49,568 bases of DNA from JAUVXJ01 sp034430275 (GTDB lineage: Bacteria > Chloroflexota > Anaerolineae > UBA7937 > B3-Chlor): contig DAOUEW010000258.1 in assembly GCA_034430275.1 (NCBI GenBank), positions 1-49,568 on the forward strand. Reading direction: 5' to 3'. Positions 24,994 through 32,657 of this stretch are shown here, piece after piece; position 1 is the stretch's first letter, and every line of letters starts with the position of its first letter. The notes under the pieces were generated by a model. It searched no databases, was not told where the DNA came from, and saw only the letters and a list, made by a program, of their open reading frames with translations. The translations under genes and the position numbers were made by a program.

Positions 24994-25848
24994 CTACTCC
25001 ACGTACCAGCCCACCCCCAGCGTGCCGGGACCCACGTGAGTGCCGATGGCCGGGGTCAACTCGGCGAGGAACAGCTCGGCCGGCTCGAAGCGGGCTTGCA
25101 CTTGTTCCTTCAGCTCCACAGCCTCGTCCAACCTGTCCGCGTGAACTACAGCCGCACGGAGCACTCCATCATCTCGCTCCTCAGCGAGCCTCTGCGCCAT
25201 GATCTCCAGCATCCTCTCCGTTGCCCGGCACTTCGACCGCACCCTCTCCAGAGGATTCACCTCACCTTCGTACAGGTGCAGCAGAGGCTTGATCTTGAGC
25301 GCAGTGCCCAGCATAGCCGAGGCGCCTCCGATCCGCCCTCCCATGTGCAGGTACTTCAGCGTATCGACGACGAACATGACGTTTATCTTCGCTATCACCT
25401 GACGCGCGGCAGACACCACCTCGGCCATACTCCTGCCTTGCTGCGCAGCTCTGGCGGCAGCTATCACCACGAAGCCCACCCCCAGGGACGCAGAACGGGT
25501 GTCAATGACCTCGATGGGCACGTGGTTCACCTGTTGCTGGGCAGCGAGCGCCGACTTGACCGTCCCACTCAGCAGTTCCGAGAGATGGATGGAGACGATG
25601 CCATCCACCTCTTCACTCAGTCTGGAGTAGACCTCAACGAAGTCCCCGGCCGAAGGCTGCGACGTGGTTGGCAGCTCGGGGGCCGCCCGGAGCTTCTCGT
25701 AGAACTGCGCTGGAGTGATGTCCACCCCATCCATGTAGGTCTGCCCATCAAAGATGACCTTGAGAGGCACCACATGGATCCCGTACTCCTCCTCCAATCC
25801 CGCCGGTACGTTCACACCGCTGTCGGTGACGATGGCCGTTCTACTCAT
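24994..25848 (-). CDS. DegV family fatty-acid-binding protein
   Basis: 284 residues from ATG 25848, with GGAGGAGGGTACC directly upstream; the open frame extends 22 residues more without support. Family hallmarks: AIVTDSGVNVP at the start, PLKVIFDGQTYMDGVDI, PTTSQPSAGDFVEVY (fatty-acid carboxylate binding Thr-Ser), IHLSELLSGTVKSA, VIDTRSASLGVGF, VDTLKYLHMGGRIG, LKIKPLLHLYEGEV and the terminal IGTHVGPGTLGVGWY. DegV/FakB proteins bind a fatty acid and present it to the kinase FakA; no fakA is in the window. It follows the HTH regulator gene on the same strand, with its own promoter in between. Confidence 0.93.
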   Translation of the reverse strand: MSRTAIVTDSGVNVPAGLEEEYGIHVVPLKVIFDGQTYMDGVDITPAQFYEKLRAAPELPTTSQPSAGDFVEVYSRLSEEVDGIVSIHLSELLSGTVKSALAAQQQVNHVPIEVIDTRSASLGVGFVVIAAARAAQQGRSMAEVVSAARQVIAKINVMFVVDTLKYLHMGGRIGGASAMLGTALKIKPLLHLYEGEVNPLERVRSKCRATERMLEIMAQRLAEERDDGVLRAAVVHADRLDEAVELKEQVQARFEPAELFLAELTPAIGTHVGPGTLGVGWYVE

Positions 25849-25905
25849 GGTACCCTCCTCCTCCGGAATGAATGGATCGTCTGCCGTGGCAAATAAAACA
25901 AAAGA

Positions 25906-25934
25906 ATGATACAAAAAAAGAGCCGGCTTGGCAA
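25906..25934 (-). promoter_or_regulatory. Promoter of degV
   Basis: Minus-strand -35 TTGCCA (25929-25934), 17-bp spacer containing a run of seven T, -10 TATCAT (25906-25911). The same T-run lies just past the HTH regulator stop and might also help end that transcript. Confidence 0.5.
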
Positions 25935-25943
25935 GGGAGAGTC

Positions 25944-26651
25944 CTAGGCCTTCTCACCCTCCACCGTCTTGACCAACTCCAGGAAGTACTCCGAAAGAGC
26001 TCTCTTGCTCTCGGCGCTCAGCCTACTGAGGTCCGCTTGATACCCTTCCACAAGGGAAAGTAGCTTGCTGGCGAACCCCTCGTCGGCTCCGTCGGCGAAC
26101 ATCAAACCCAGCGGCAGGCCTGCCAGGGCGCTGAGGCCAGACTCCCCAGCCGCCAGCAGCGCGCGTACCTCCTTCAGCACCCGAGCTCTCGCCTCCCCTC
26201 CCAGTTGGCACATCTGCAGCACCATGGCGGTCACCATCTCCGTGCTACGAAGCATGGGAGACTTGTGGTCCGGGATTCGCGAGAGCAACTCCTCCAGCAT
26301 CCCGTCGTAGTCGTCCTTCCTCCTCCGCAGGGCGCGCAGAGTCCTCTCCTTCAGATCCTCCCACTCCCCCGGCTCGCCATCCTCGCCGAAGGGCAGGCTC
26401 AAGAGAGCTTTGGCTCGCTGGGTGGGGTAGAACACCACTGTCGAACGACCAGGTCCGCCATGTCTCTTGGGCAGAAGATACTCTGACGCAACCATCCCCT
26501 TGCGCTTCAACAGGCGCAGCATGTCATAGGCGGAGATATTGCTCACCTTGAGCTTCTCGGCCACCGCCGAATAGTGCACGGGCGCCCTGACCTCCCGGTA
26601 CAGCTCCCAGAACTGCTCCAAGAACGCTCTCTGCCGCTCTGTCATGCCCAT
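25944..26651 (-). CDS. HTH-type transcriptional regulator
   Basis: 235 residues from ATG 26651, with GGGGAGGAG upstream. The open frame continues 52 residues further, but that part crosses the promoter. The N-terminal winged-helix region runs ERQRAFLEQFWELYREVRAPVHYSAVAEKLKVSNISAYDMLRLLKRKGMVASEYLL, in which KLKVSNISAYDMLRLLKRKG is the recognition helix-turn-helix. The remaining ~150 residues are helical with no recognised domain (LEELLSRIPDHKSPMLRSTEM, ARVLKEVRALLAAGE), possibly for oligomerisation or ligand binding. It is divergent from acs across a 373-bp gap carrying palindromes, so it may regulate acs, itself or degV. That is inference from position only. Confidence 0.78.
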   Translation of the reverse strand: MGMTERQRAFLEQFWELYREVRAPVHYSAVAEKLKVSNISAYDMLRLLKRKGMVASEYLLPKRHGGPGRSTVVFYPTQRAKALLSLPFGEDGEPGEWEDLKERTLRALRRRKDDYDGMLEELLSRIPDHKSPMLRSTEMVTAMVLQMCQLGGEARARVLKEVRALLAAGESGLSALAGLPLGLMFADGADEGFASKLLSLVEGYQADLSRLSAESKRALSEYFLELVKTVEGEKA

Positions 26652-26675
26652 GAGGCTCCTCCCCGTCCGATTTCC

Positions 26676-26704
26676 ATCATATACCAACTCGCGCGCTCTG
26701 TCAA
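26676..26704 (-). promoter_or_regulatory. Promoter of the HTH regulator gene
   Basis: Minus-strand perfect -35 TTGACA (26699-26704), 17-bp spacer, -10 TATGAT (26676-26681). Predicted transcript start near 26669, giving a leader of about 18 nt with the GGAGGAG site. Confidence 0.75.
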
Positions 26705-26949
26705 GCGAACATGTAGGGACGGCTCGGAGACATGCTTCCTGCATCTTGACCTCCGCCCGTTGTTTCGGCGCTCCAAACCCAGGTGACGTGAGGGTCCCTC
26801 TCCCCACCCTCCTCCGCCATGGTCTTCAGGGAAACGGCCCCGTGGCGTGAGTCGTGGTTCCGTCCGTCCCAGGTCCATCTCTTTCGACCGTGGTCCATAA
26901 CGGTTCCAACATAGGCCCCTGGAGACCGTTTCGCACCTCCCTCCAAGAG

Positions 26950-26970
26950 CTAACTGTTAGGATCATCCTA
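26950..26970. promoter_or_regulatory. Two overlapping palindromes upstream of acs (operator candidates)
   Basis: CTAAC-T-GTTAG (26950-26960) overlaps TAGGAT-C-ATCCTA (26958-26970). Both are perfect, and together they end 5 bp before the acs -35 box. That position suits an activator or repressor site. The rest of the 26705-26949 gap shows nothing I can support. Confidence 0.5.
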
Positions 26971-26975
26971 TTTGG

Positions 26976-27004
26976 TTGACTAGTCTGCTAAAGTGTGCTA
27001 ATAT
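26976..27004 (+). promoter_or_regulatory. Promoter of acs
   Basis: -35 TTGACT (26976-26981), 17-bp spacer, -10 TAATAT (26999-27004). Predicted transcript start near 27011, so the leader is about 14 nt and consists mostly of the CGGAGG ribosome-binding site. Confidence 0.72.
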
Positions 27005-27024
27005 GAGCGCCGGAGGTTACAAGA

Positions 27025-28998
27025 ATGACAGATAAAAAAGAAGATACTATCACCTCATTATTGGACGAGAAGAGGCTCTTCCCTCCTTCGGAGGAGTTTC
27101 GATCCCAAGCCCGTATCAAGAGCCTGGAAGAATACCAGGCTCTAGCTACGCAGGCCGAGGAAGACCTCGAAGCCTTCTGGGCTAAACAGGCGGAAGAGCA
27201 CCTCGATTGGTACAAGAAGTGGGACCAGGTCCTCTCAGGAGAACCCCCCTTCTGGAGATGGTTCGTCGGAGGTCAGCTCAACGCCTCCTACAATTGCCTC
27301 GACCGTCACCTCGACACCGAGCGCCGCACTAAGACCGCCCTGATTTGGGAAGGCGAACCAGAAGGAGACAGCAAGACCTACACCTACGAACAACTCCACC
27401 AAGAGGTCTGCAAGTTCGCCAACGTCTTGAAGGGCCTCGGCGTCTCCAAGGGCGATAGAGTCTGCATGTATCTTCCTATGATCCCTGAACTGCCCATCGC
27501 CATGCTGGCCTGCGCCAGAATCGGTGCTATACATAGCATCGTCTTCGGTGGCTTCAGCGCCGAATCCCTCAAGGACCGGATCCTCGACGCTGAAGCAAAA
27601 CTGCTCGTCACCAGCGATGGCAGCTTCCGCCGAGGCAGGATCACCCCCCTCAAAGCCGGCGCCGACAGCATCCTCGACGATTGCCCCTCGATAGAGAACG
27701 TCGTCGTTGTCAACCGCACCGGCGTCGATATCGACTGGCGAGAGGGACGCGACTTGTGGTGGGACGACCTCATGAAGGATGCCTCACCTCAGTGTGAGCC
27801 TGAAGTCATGAACGGCGACGACATCCTCTACATCCTCTACACCAGCGGCACCACCGGCAAACCAAAGGGCGTCGTCCACAACACTGCAGGTTATCTCCTC
27901 TACACCTCTCTGACCATGAAATGGGTCTTCGACATCAAGGACGATGATGTCTACTGGTGCACCGCCGACATCGGCTGGGTCACCGGCCATAGCTACATCG
28001 TCTATGGCCCCCTCGCCGTCGGCGCCACCAGCCTCATGTTCGAAGGCGTCCCTAACTACCCCGAACCCGATCGCTTCTGGAGAATCGTCGAGAAGTACAA
28101 GGTCTCCATCTTCTACACCGCCCCCACCGCCATCAGAGCTATCGCCCGCGATGGCGATGATTGGCCCAAGAAGAGAGACCTCTCGTCTCTTCGCCTCCTT
28201 GGCTCCGTCGGCGAACCCATCAATCCTGAGGCCTGGATGTGGTACTATTCCGTCATCGGGAACCACAACTGCCCTATCGTCGATACCTACTGGCAAACCG
28301 AGACCGGCGGCGTGGTCATCACCCCCCTACCGGGCGCCATCGACCTCAAACCCGGCTCCGCCACCAGGCCTTTCCCAGGCATCTTCCCTGAGGTGGTCCG
28401 CGATGACGGCTCACCCTGCAGCCCCAACGAAGGCGGCTACCTCATCGTCAAGAAGCCCTGGCCCGGCATGCTCATGACCATCTACAAGAACCCCGACCGC
28501 TTCGTGAGCACCTACTTCTCCCGCTTCTCCAACCTGGGGACCGTCTACTTCACTGGGGATGGAGCCAGACAAGACGATGATGGCTACTTCTGGCTCATGG
28601 GCCGCGTGGACGACGTCATCAACGTTTCTGGGCACCGTATCGGCACCATGGAAGTGGAAAGCGCCCTGGTCAGCCACCCCGCTGTCACCGAGGCCGCTGT
28701 CGTCCCCATCCCCCACGACATCAAAGGCCAGGCCCTCTACGCCTTCGTGACCCTCGTCGGTGGACAGCAGCCCAGCGAGGAACTGAGGAAAGCACTGGCG
28801 AAACATGTAGGTAAGGAGATCGGACCTATTGCCAGGCCCGACAAGATCCAATTCGCCGATGCCCTGCCCAAGACGAGATCCGGCAAGATCATGAGACGTA
28901 TCCTCAAAGCTATCGCTGAGGGCAGGGAAGAGCTGGGTGATACCACTACCCTCGCCGATCCCTCGGTCGTCGATGAGTTGGTGAAGGATAGACAGTAG
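27025..28998 (+). CDS. acs: Acetyl-CoA synthetase (AMP-forming)
   Basis: 657 residues from ATG 27025 with CGGAGG upstream, the usual length for Acs. The enzyme activates acetate via acetyl-AMP to acetyl-CoA. Motifs in order: FVGGQLNASYNCLDRH (N-terminal Acs signature), GDRVCMYLPMIPELPIAMLA, IHSIVFGGFSAESL, the ATP loop YTSGTTGKPKG, DIGWVTGHSYIVYGPL, YWQTETGG (acyl pocket), FTGDGARQDDDGYFWLMGRVDDVI, and the C-terminal catalytic lysine region PKTRSGKIMRR. That lysine is the residue acetylated in the known AcuA/Pat control of Acs. A receiver-AcuC-like deacetylase and a GNAT fusion are encoded a few kb downstream. Confidence 0.96.
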   Translation: MTDKKEDTITSLLDEKRLFPPSEEFRSQARIKSLEEYQALATQAEEDLEAFWAKQAEEHLDWYKKWDQVLSGEPPFWRWFVGGQLNASYNCLDRHLDTERRTKTALIWEGEPEGDSKTYTYEQLHQEVCKFANVLKGLGVSKGDRVCMYLPMIPELPIAMLACARIGAIHSIVFGGFSAESLKDRILDAEAKLLVTSDGSFRRGRITPLKAGADSILDDCPSIENVVVVNRTGVDIDWREGRDLWWDDLMKDASPQCEPEVMNGDDILYILYTSGTTGKPKGVVHNTAGYLLYTSLTMKWVFDIKDDDVYWCTADIGWVTGHSYIVYGPLAVGATSLMFEGVPNYPEPDRFWRIVEKYKVSIFYTAPTAIRAIARDGDDWPKKRDLSSLRLLGSVGEPINPEAWMWYYSVIGNHNCPIVDTYWQTETGGVVITPLPGAIDLKPGSATRPFPGIFPEVVRDDGSPCSPNEGGYLIVKKPWPGMLMTIYKNPDRFVSTYFSRFSNLGTVYFTGDGARQDDDGYFWLMGRVDDVINVSGHRIGTMEVESALVSHPAVTEAAVVPIPHDIKGQALYAFVTLVGGQQPSEELRKALAKHVGKEIGPIARPDKIQFADALPKTRSGKIMRRILKAIAEGREELGDTTTLADPSVVDELVKDRQ

Positions 28999-29064
28999 TC
29001 GAGATCGGACTGAGGACCGCCCGATTCATGGAAGCCCGGAGGTCAGGTCTCTGGCAAGCAACCA

Positions 29065-29097
29065 AGAAGGGCACGACGGGTCGTGCCCTTCTCTCTA
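29065..29097 (+). terminator. Rho-independent terminator of acs
   Basis: Perfect 12-bp stem AGAAGGGCACGA / TCGTGCCCTTCT around a CGGG loop, followed by CTCTATCT, 67 bp past the acs stop. Strong and probably efficient. Confidence 0.85.
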
Positions 29098-29380
29098 TCT
29101 GGCCGGCTCGCCCACTGGGTTCGTGCAAAGTGCCACCGGGTCCTACTCCTGTGCGAGCGCCCTAGGGCAGGACCACTCGGGCATCGCCCACCAACCACAC
29201 TCCGCCGCCGGTGGTCACCGCCTATCTTCCACTACTCTCCTCACTGGCTAACCTTTTCCACTTCGCGGCGCGCGATGAGTATTGGGCATCATGCCAAGGG
29301 GGATGGCACTCCGTCAAGGCTCTTCCCGGTCCGGTGGATCGTGCGTGCTCTCCCGATGGCCGCATCACGCGGCGAACGAA
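29098..29380. other. Intergenic stretch without a recognisable gene
   Basis: Between the acs terminator and the terminator of the VCBS gene. The open frames crossing it have no ribosome-binding site and no recognisable domain. I see no RNA gene or mobile element. Confidence 0.5.
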
Positions 29381-29414
29381 AGCCTCCCGCAGTTCTGAAA
29401 ACTACGGGAGGTTT
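29381..29414 (-). terminator. Terminator of the VCBS-repeat protein gene
   Basis: CCTCCCG (29383-29389) pairs with CGGGAGG (29405-29411); after a single mismatch an inner AGTT/AACT continues the stem. On the minus strand it is followed by CTTTCGTT. It lies 36 bp past the stop. Confidence 0.7.
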
Positions 29415-29449
29415 GCTGATGGCGGTGTCTTCAGCACACCACGAACGAG

Positions 29450-30988
29450 CTATTTGCGACGCCGGCGAACGCCCACATAGCTCAGCAGCCCAGCCAAGCC
29501 GACGCCCAACATCAAGGCTGTCGCCGACTCTGGTACGAACTCCGCGTCCGCGACCTCAAGAACAACGGTCGTTCTGCGATGGCATCCCTCATCTGACGTC
29601 CCAATGATCTCCACGAGGTACGTGCCGCTCGGGGTCGAGGCATCGGTGTTGACTGTCATCACCGACTCACCTGGCGAGGACACTGGATTCGGGGCGAACG
29701 TCGCAGTAGCCCCAGGCGGTAGTCCACCGGCGTCTAAGGTCACCGGCCCCAGACAGCCCCCTTCGCTTTCCAGGTTGATGCGAACCGTTACTGACTCCCC
29801 GCACGTTACCCTCTTCGTGGCTGCCCCAGGGGCGACAGTGAACTGCATCGTCAGGTTCTCCCACCAGAAAAGGGGGGGCTGCGTCGGAGGCCAGGATGTG
29901 CCTAGGATATCGACGTCGCAATCGCCGTCCACATCGGTGGCATAGACGGAACATGCCCCGTCGAATCCGTCGCCAACGTCGTGCCGCGTCCAGGGGGAGA
30001 TGCTGGCACCATCGTTCTCCCACCAAGAGATCCCATGGATTGTCCGAGCGCCAAGCACGTCCACATCTCCGTCCCCATCCACGTCGGAGCCATGGATGGA
30101 AATCACCGAGATGTCCGTCTCTATGAAGTACTTCGTCCAACCGGGCGGGCTACCTCCGTCGTTTTGCCACCACGCGATGTCGCTCACACCCGATGCAGCG
30201 CCTATGATATCCGTGTCTTCGTCGCCATCCAAGTCCGCAGCGTATACCGCCGATGCGCTAATGAAGCCGCCGTCCAAGATATGCCTGGTCCATCCCGGCG
30301 GCTCGCTGCCGTCGTTCTCCCACCAGCCAATCATGTGGCCAAGTATGGTGGCTGCCAAGACGTCCATGTCGCCATCCGCGTCCAGATCGCTCGCGTAGAC
30401 GGAGTACCCCCCTCCGAAAAGGTCATCTATGTCATGCCTCGTCCAACCAGGCGGATGCCCCCCGTCGTTCTCCCAGTACGTCACGTGATCGCCGTCCATG
30501 TCAGTGCCGAGCACGTCGGTATGCCCATCCCCGTCCACATCAGCCGCGTAGACAGAGGACGCCCCATCGAAATGAGTCGCTATGTTGCGCCTCCTCCATC
30601 CAGGTGGACTCCTGCCATCGTTCTCCCACCAAGCGATGACGTCGTCCTCATACCCTACGCCCAGAACATCGACGTCGCCATCGCCGTCCAAATCCGCGGC
30701 GTGGCACGAGTACGGCTCCGCGATTTCGCCTCCTATCGCATGCTGAGTCCACTCCGGGGGGCTGCCACCATCGTTCTCCCACCAGGCAATCGCACCGGCC
30801 TCGTGGTAGGCGCTCACAACATCCATGTCCCCATCCCCATCAATATCCGCTGCATGTACACAGAGCGCCCAACTGATGGTGCTTTCGATGTCGTGTCTAA
30901 GGAAGACCTGAGGCGCCGCCCACACTGGCAAGACCGCCAGCACGCCCAAGAGGCCCAGTACAGCCACAAAACGTCCCCTTCTCATCAT
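29450..30988 (-). CDS. Exported VCBS/FG-GAP repeat protein with PEP-CTERM-like tail
   Basis: 512 residues from ATG 30988 (GGGAGGAGGACG upstream). Signal peptide MMRRGRFVAVLGLLGVLAVLP ending near VWAA. Seven repeats of 50-51 residues follow, each with a calcium-binding-like DxDGDGDxDVLG loop and an AWWENDGGSPPGWTRH segment, forming a predicted beta-propeller. A beta-sandwich-like domain comes next (VTVRINLESEGGCLGPVTLDAGGLPPGATATF). The C-terminus reads VPES, a 16-20 residue hydrophobic helix, then GVRRRRK, which is the PEP-CTERM sorting layout. It should be exported, possibly processed at the C-terminus and displayed at the surface. No exosortase is encoded in the window. It has its own promoter and terminator. 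Confidence 0.85.
   Translation of the reverse strand: MMRRGRFVAVLGLLGVLAVLPVWAAPQVFLRHDIESTISWALCVHAADIDGDGDMDVVSAYHEAGAIAWWENDGGSPPEWTQHAIGGEIAEPYSCHAADLDGDGDVDVLGVGYEDDVIAWWENDGRSPPGWRRRNIATHFDGASSVYAADVDGDGHTDVLGTDMDGDHVTYWENDGGHPPGWTRHDIDDLFGGGYSVYASDLDADGDMDVLAATILGHMIGWWENDGSEPPGWTRHILDGGFISASAVYAADLDGDEDTDIIGAASGVSDIAWWQNDGGSPPGWTKYFIETDISVISIHGSDVDGDGDVDVLGARTIHGISWWENDGASISPWTRHDVGDGFDGACSVYATDVDGDCDVDILGTSWPPTQPPLFWWENLTMQFTVAPGAATKRVTCGESVTVRINLESEGGCLGPVTLDAGGLPPGATATFAPNPVSSPGESVMTVNTDASTPSGTYLVEIIGTSDEGCHRRTTVVLEVADAEFVPESATALMLGVGLAGLLSYVGVRRRRK
29849..30847 (-). repeat. Seven tandem coding repeats (VCBS units, about 150 bp)
   Basis: The first five units recur at 51 codons and the last ones at 50, each beginning with D-[ILV]-D-[GA]-D. 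They code the propeller repeats of the VCBS protein; similarity is clear at protein level and partial at DNA level (ccatcgttctcccacca-like segments recur). Confidence 0.8.
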
Positions 30989-31037
30989 CGTCCTCCTCCC
31001 AGTCGGCCTATCACTGCTCACGGTACAACCAGCACCC

Positions 31038-31066
31038 ATTGTACTTGACTTTGACACGGTTGTCAA
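31038..31066 (-). promoter_or_regulatory. Promoter of the VCBS-repeat protein gene
   Basis: Minus-strand perfect -35 TTGACA (31061-31066), 17-bp spacer, -10 TACAAT (31038-31043). The -35 box is one arm of a perfect inverted repeat TTGACA-CGGT-TGTCAA (31051-31066), which may be an operator. Confidence 0.72.
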
Positions 31067-31106
31067 GCCAGCTTGTAGGCAATGCTGATGCCGGTGGAAA
31101 CGAACA

Positions 31107-31145
31107 GCCAAAAGGCCACCGCGCGGCGTGCGGTGGCCTTTGCTC
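31107..31145 (-). terminator. Terminator of the LCP-CoA transferase-deacetylase operon
   Basis: Perfect 12-bp stem AAAGGCCACCGC / GCGGTGGCCTTT (31111-31122 with 31130-31141) and a 7-nt loop. On the minus strand it continues into TTTTGGCTGTT, 31 bp past the deacetylase stop. Confidence 0.85.
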
Positions 31146-31172
31146 TACACGCTGTTCGGCAGCCGGGCATCC

Positions 31173-32657
31173 TCAACCCGATCTGATCAGCGGGAACACC
31201 GTCTCCGCGATGTACTCCGTGACCCTCTCCACCTCCTTGCGAAGCTCAGCTTTCAGCGGTCCCGTAGTATAGGCATGACGGTCACGGAGACCGCCGCCCT
31301 CCACATACTCGGTCCCCACCATCATGCCCCCAATGGTGCCTGCATACTCGTCGGCTGGCTCGACGCCGTTCATCACCGCCCACGCCAGGCACCAGGCCCG
31401 GCTGACGCTGTTCAGGTGATACCCACCGCCGCCCAGGACAATACACCTCGGAGCGATCGCTTCGATGACCTTCACCGCCTCAGCGTAGGAGTTGTTGGTC
31501 AGACTCAAGTGGGACAAACGATCGACCAGAAGGCCGTCGGCTCCGATCAGCGCGAATACGATGTCAGGCTCGAAAGCAGCGAGAGATGGCGGCACGATCC
31601 CGTCGAAAGCCAGGAGGAAGATCTCGTCGTCCGTCTGCGGGGGCAGCGGCACGTTGATATTGTAGCCCCTTCCCTCTCCCTCCCCGATCTCGGTCTCGAA
31701 TCCCGTCCACGGAAAGAGAGTCTTTCCACTCTCGTGCAGCGAGACGGTGAGGACGCGGCTGTCTTCGTAGAAGGCAGCTTGCACGCCGTCGCCGTGGTGC
31801 GCATCCAGGTCCACGTAGGCTATCCGGTACCCCTTCTCCACGAGCCACTTGATGGCAATGGCGATGTCGTTGAGGTAGCAGAACCCCTCCGCATTCCGCT
31901 TCTGCGCGTGGTGGAACCCCCCCGCCAGATTGAAGGCCAGGTCATACGCACCCTTGTCCACCAGTTCTGCCGCCAGCAGAGTCCCACCGGCGACGAGCGC
32001 CGAGTAGTCATACACGCCGGGAAAGACGGGGCAGTCGGCCGTTCCGAGACCGAACTCGATTAGCCTGTCCTCGAAGGAGCCGTGATTTGCCTCTTCCAGC
32101 GCTGCCAAATAGTCCCGATCGTGGAACAGGGCCAGTTCGTCCGGGGTTGCTGGCCGAGGCTCCACCATAGTCATCCAGGGCTTGTCCAGAAGGCCATACT
32201 TGTGGCAGAGTTCAACGGCTAGCTGGGGTCTGCCAGGCTCCATGGGATGATCCTGGCCATAGTCATACTCCGCGAACCGAGACGAGTGCACAAATGCGGT
32301 CTTGGTCACGTGCCTGGCCACAATCTCCAACAGCACGTCAGCTTCCGCAGCGGTGGACACCCATGGCGTCACATCGACATCCAGCTCTTCACCCACTTGA
32401 TCGGTAGCCGCCTCCACCATGACCACCGGGATGCCCATCTGCGAGCTCGTCCGGGCCACCCAGTCCCGCAGATCGGGCTCTTCCTCCCGTTTGACCACAC
32501 CGTCCACGAGCACCAAGTCCGGTCTCGCCGTACGCATCAGTCGTCGAATCCCACTCTTTTCCGACGCCGAAAGGACCTGATACCCCTGATTTCGCAGGAT
32601 CCGCTTGGCCGTGCCCACGAACCCAGAACTGCCGTCGACGATCAGGACCCTAGCCAT
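31173..32657 (-). CDS. Receiver-like domain fused to histone deacetylase family protein (AcuC-like)
   Basis: 494 residues from ATG 32657, overlapping the upstream stop by 8 nt. Residues 1-115 look like a response-regulator receiver (ARVLIVDGSSGFVGTAKRIL, Asp8; DLVLVDG, Asp about 52). The second N-terminal acid and the conserved Lys near the end are not evident, so it may be a degenerate receiver. From about 120 a complete class I-type deacetylase follows: LFHDRDYL, FNLAGGFHHAQ, YLNDIAIAI, YVDLDAHHGDGV, ESGKTLFPWTGF, ALIGADGL, LGGGGYH. The zinc and catalytic His/Asp/Tyr residues are all present. AcuC removes acetyl groups from acetyl-CoA synthetase in Bacillus; acs lies 2 kb away here. A receiver-deacetylase fusion is unusual. 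Confidence 0.88.
   Translation of the reverse strand: MARVLIVDGSSGFVGTAKRILRNQGYQVLSASEKSGIRRLMRTARPDLVLVDGVVKREEEPDLRDWVARTSSQMGIPVVMVEAATDQVGEELDVDVTPWVSTAAEADVLLEIVARHVTKTAFVHSSRFAEYDYGQDHPMEPGRPQLAVELCHKYGLLDKPWMTMVEPRPATPDELALFHDRDYLAALEEANHGSFEDRLIEFGLGTADCPVFPGVYDYSALVAGGTLLAAELVDKGAYDLAFNLAGGFHHAQKRNAEGFCYLNDIAIAIKWLVEKGYRIAYVDLDAHHGDGVQAAFYEDSRVLTVSLHESGKTLFPWTGFETEIGEGEGRGYNINVPLPPQTDDEIFLLAFDGIVPPSLAAFEPDIVFALIGADGLLVDRLSHLSLTNNSYAEAVKVIEAIAPRCIVLGGGGYHLNSVSRAWCLAWAVMNGVEPADEYAGTIGGMMVGTEYVEGGGLRDRHAYTTGPLKAELRKEVERVTEYIAETVFPLIRSG

Noticed and set aside
26652..26807. 52-codon extension of the HTH regulator
   Set aside because: It runs over a TTGACA-17-TATGAT promoter; ATG 26651 has GGAGGAG.
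29849..30847. CRISPR-like repetitive DNA
   Set aside because: The 150-bp periodicity is coding and encodes VCBS repeats; there are no short identical repeats with unique spacers.
29981..31048. 355-codon plus-strand open frame opposite the VCBS gene
   Set aside because: Its apparent repeats are the reverse reading of the VCBS units; there is no start signal.
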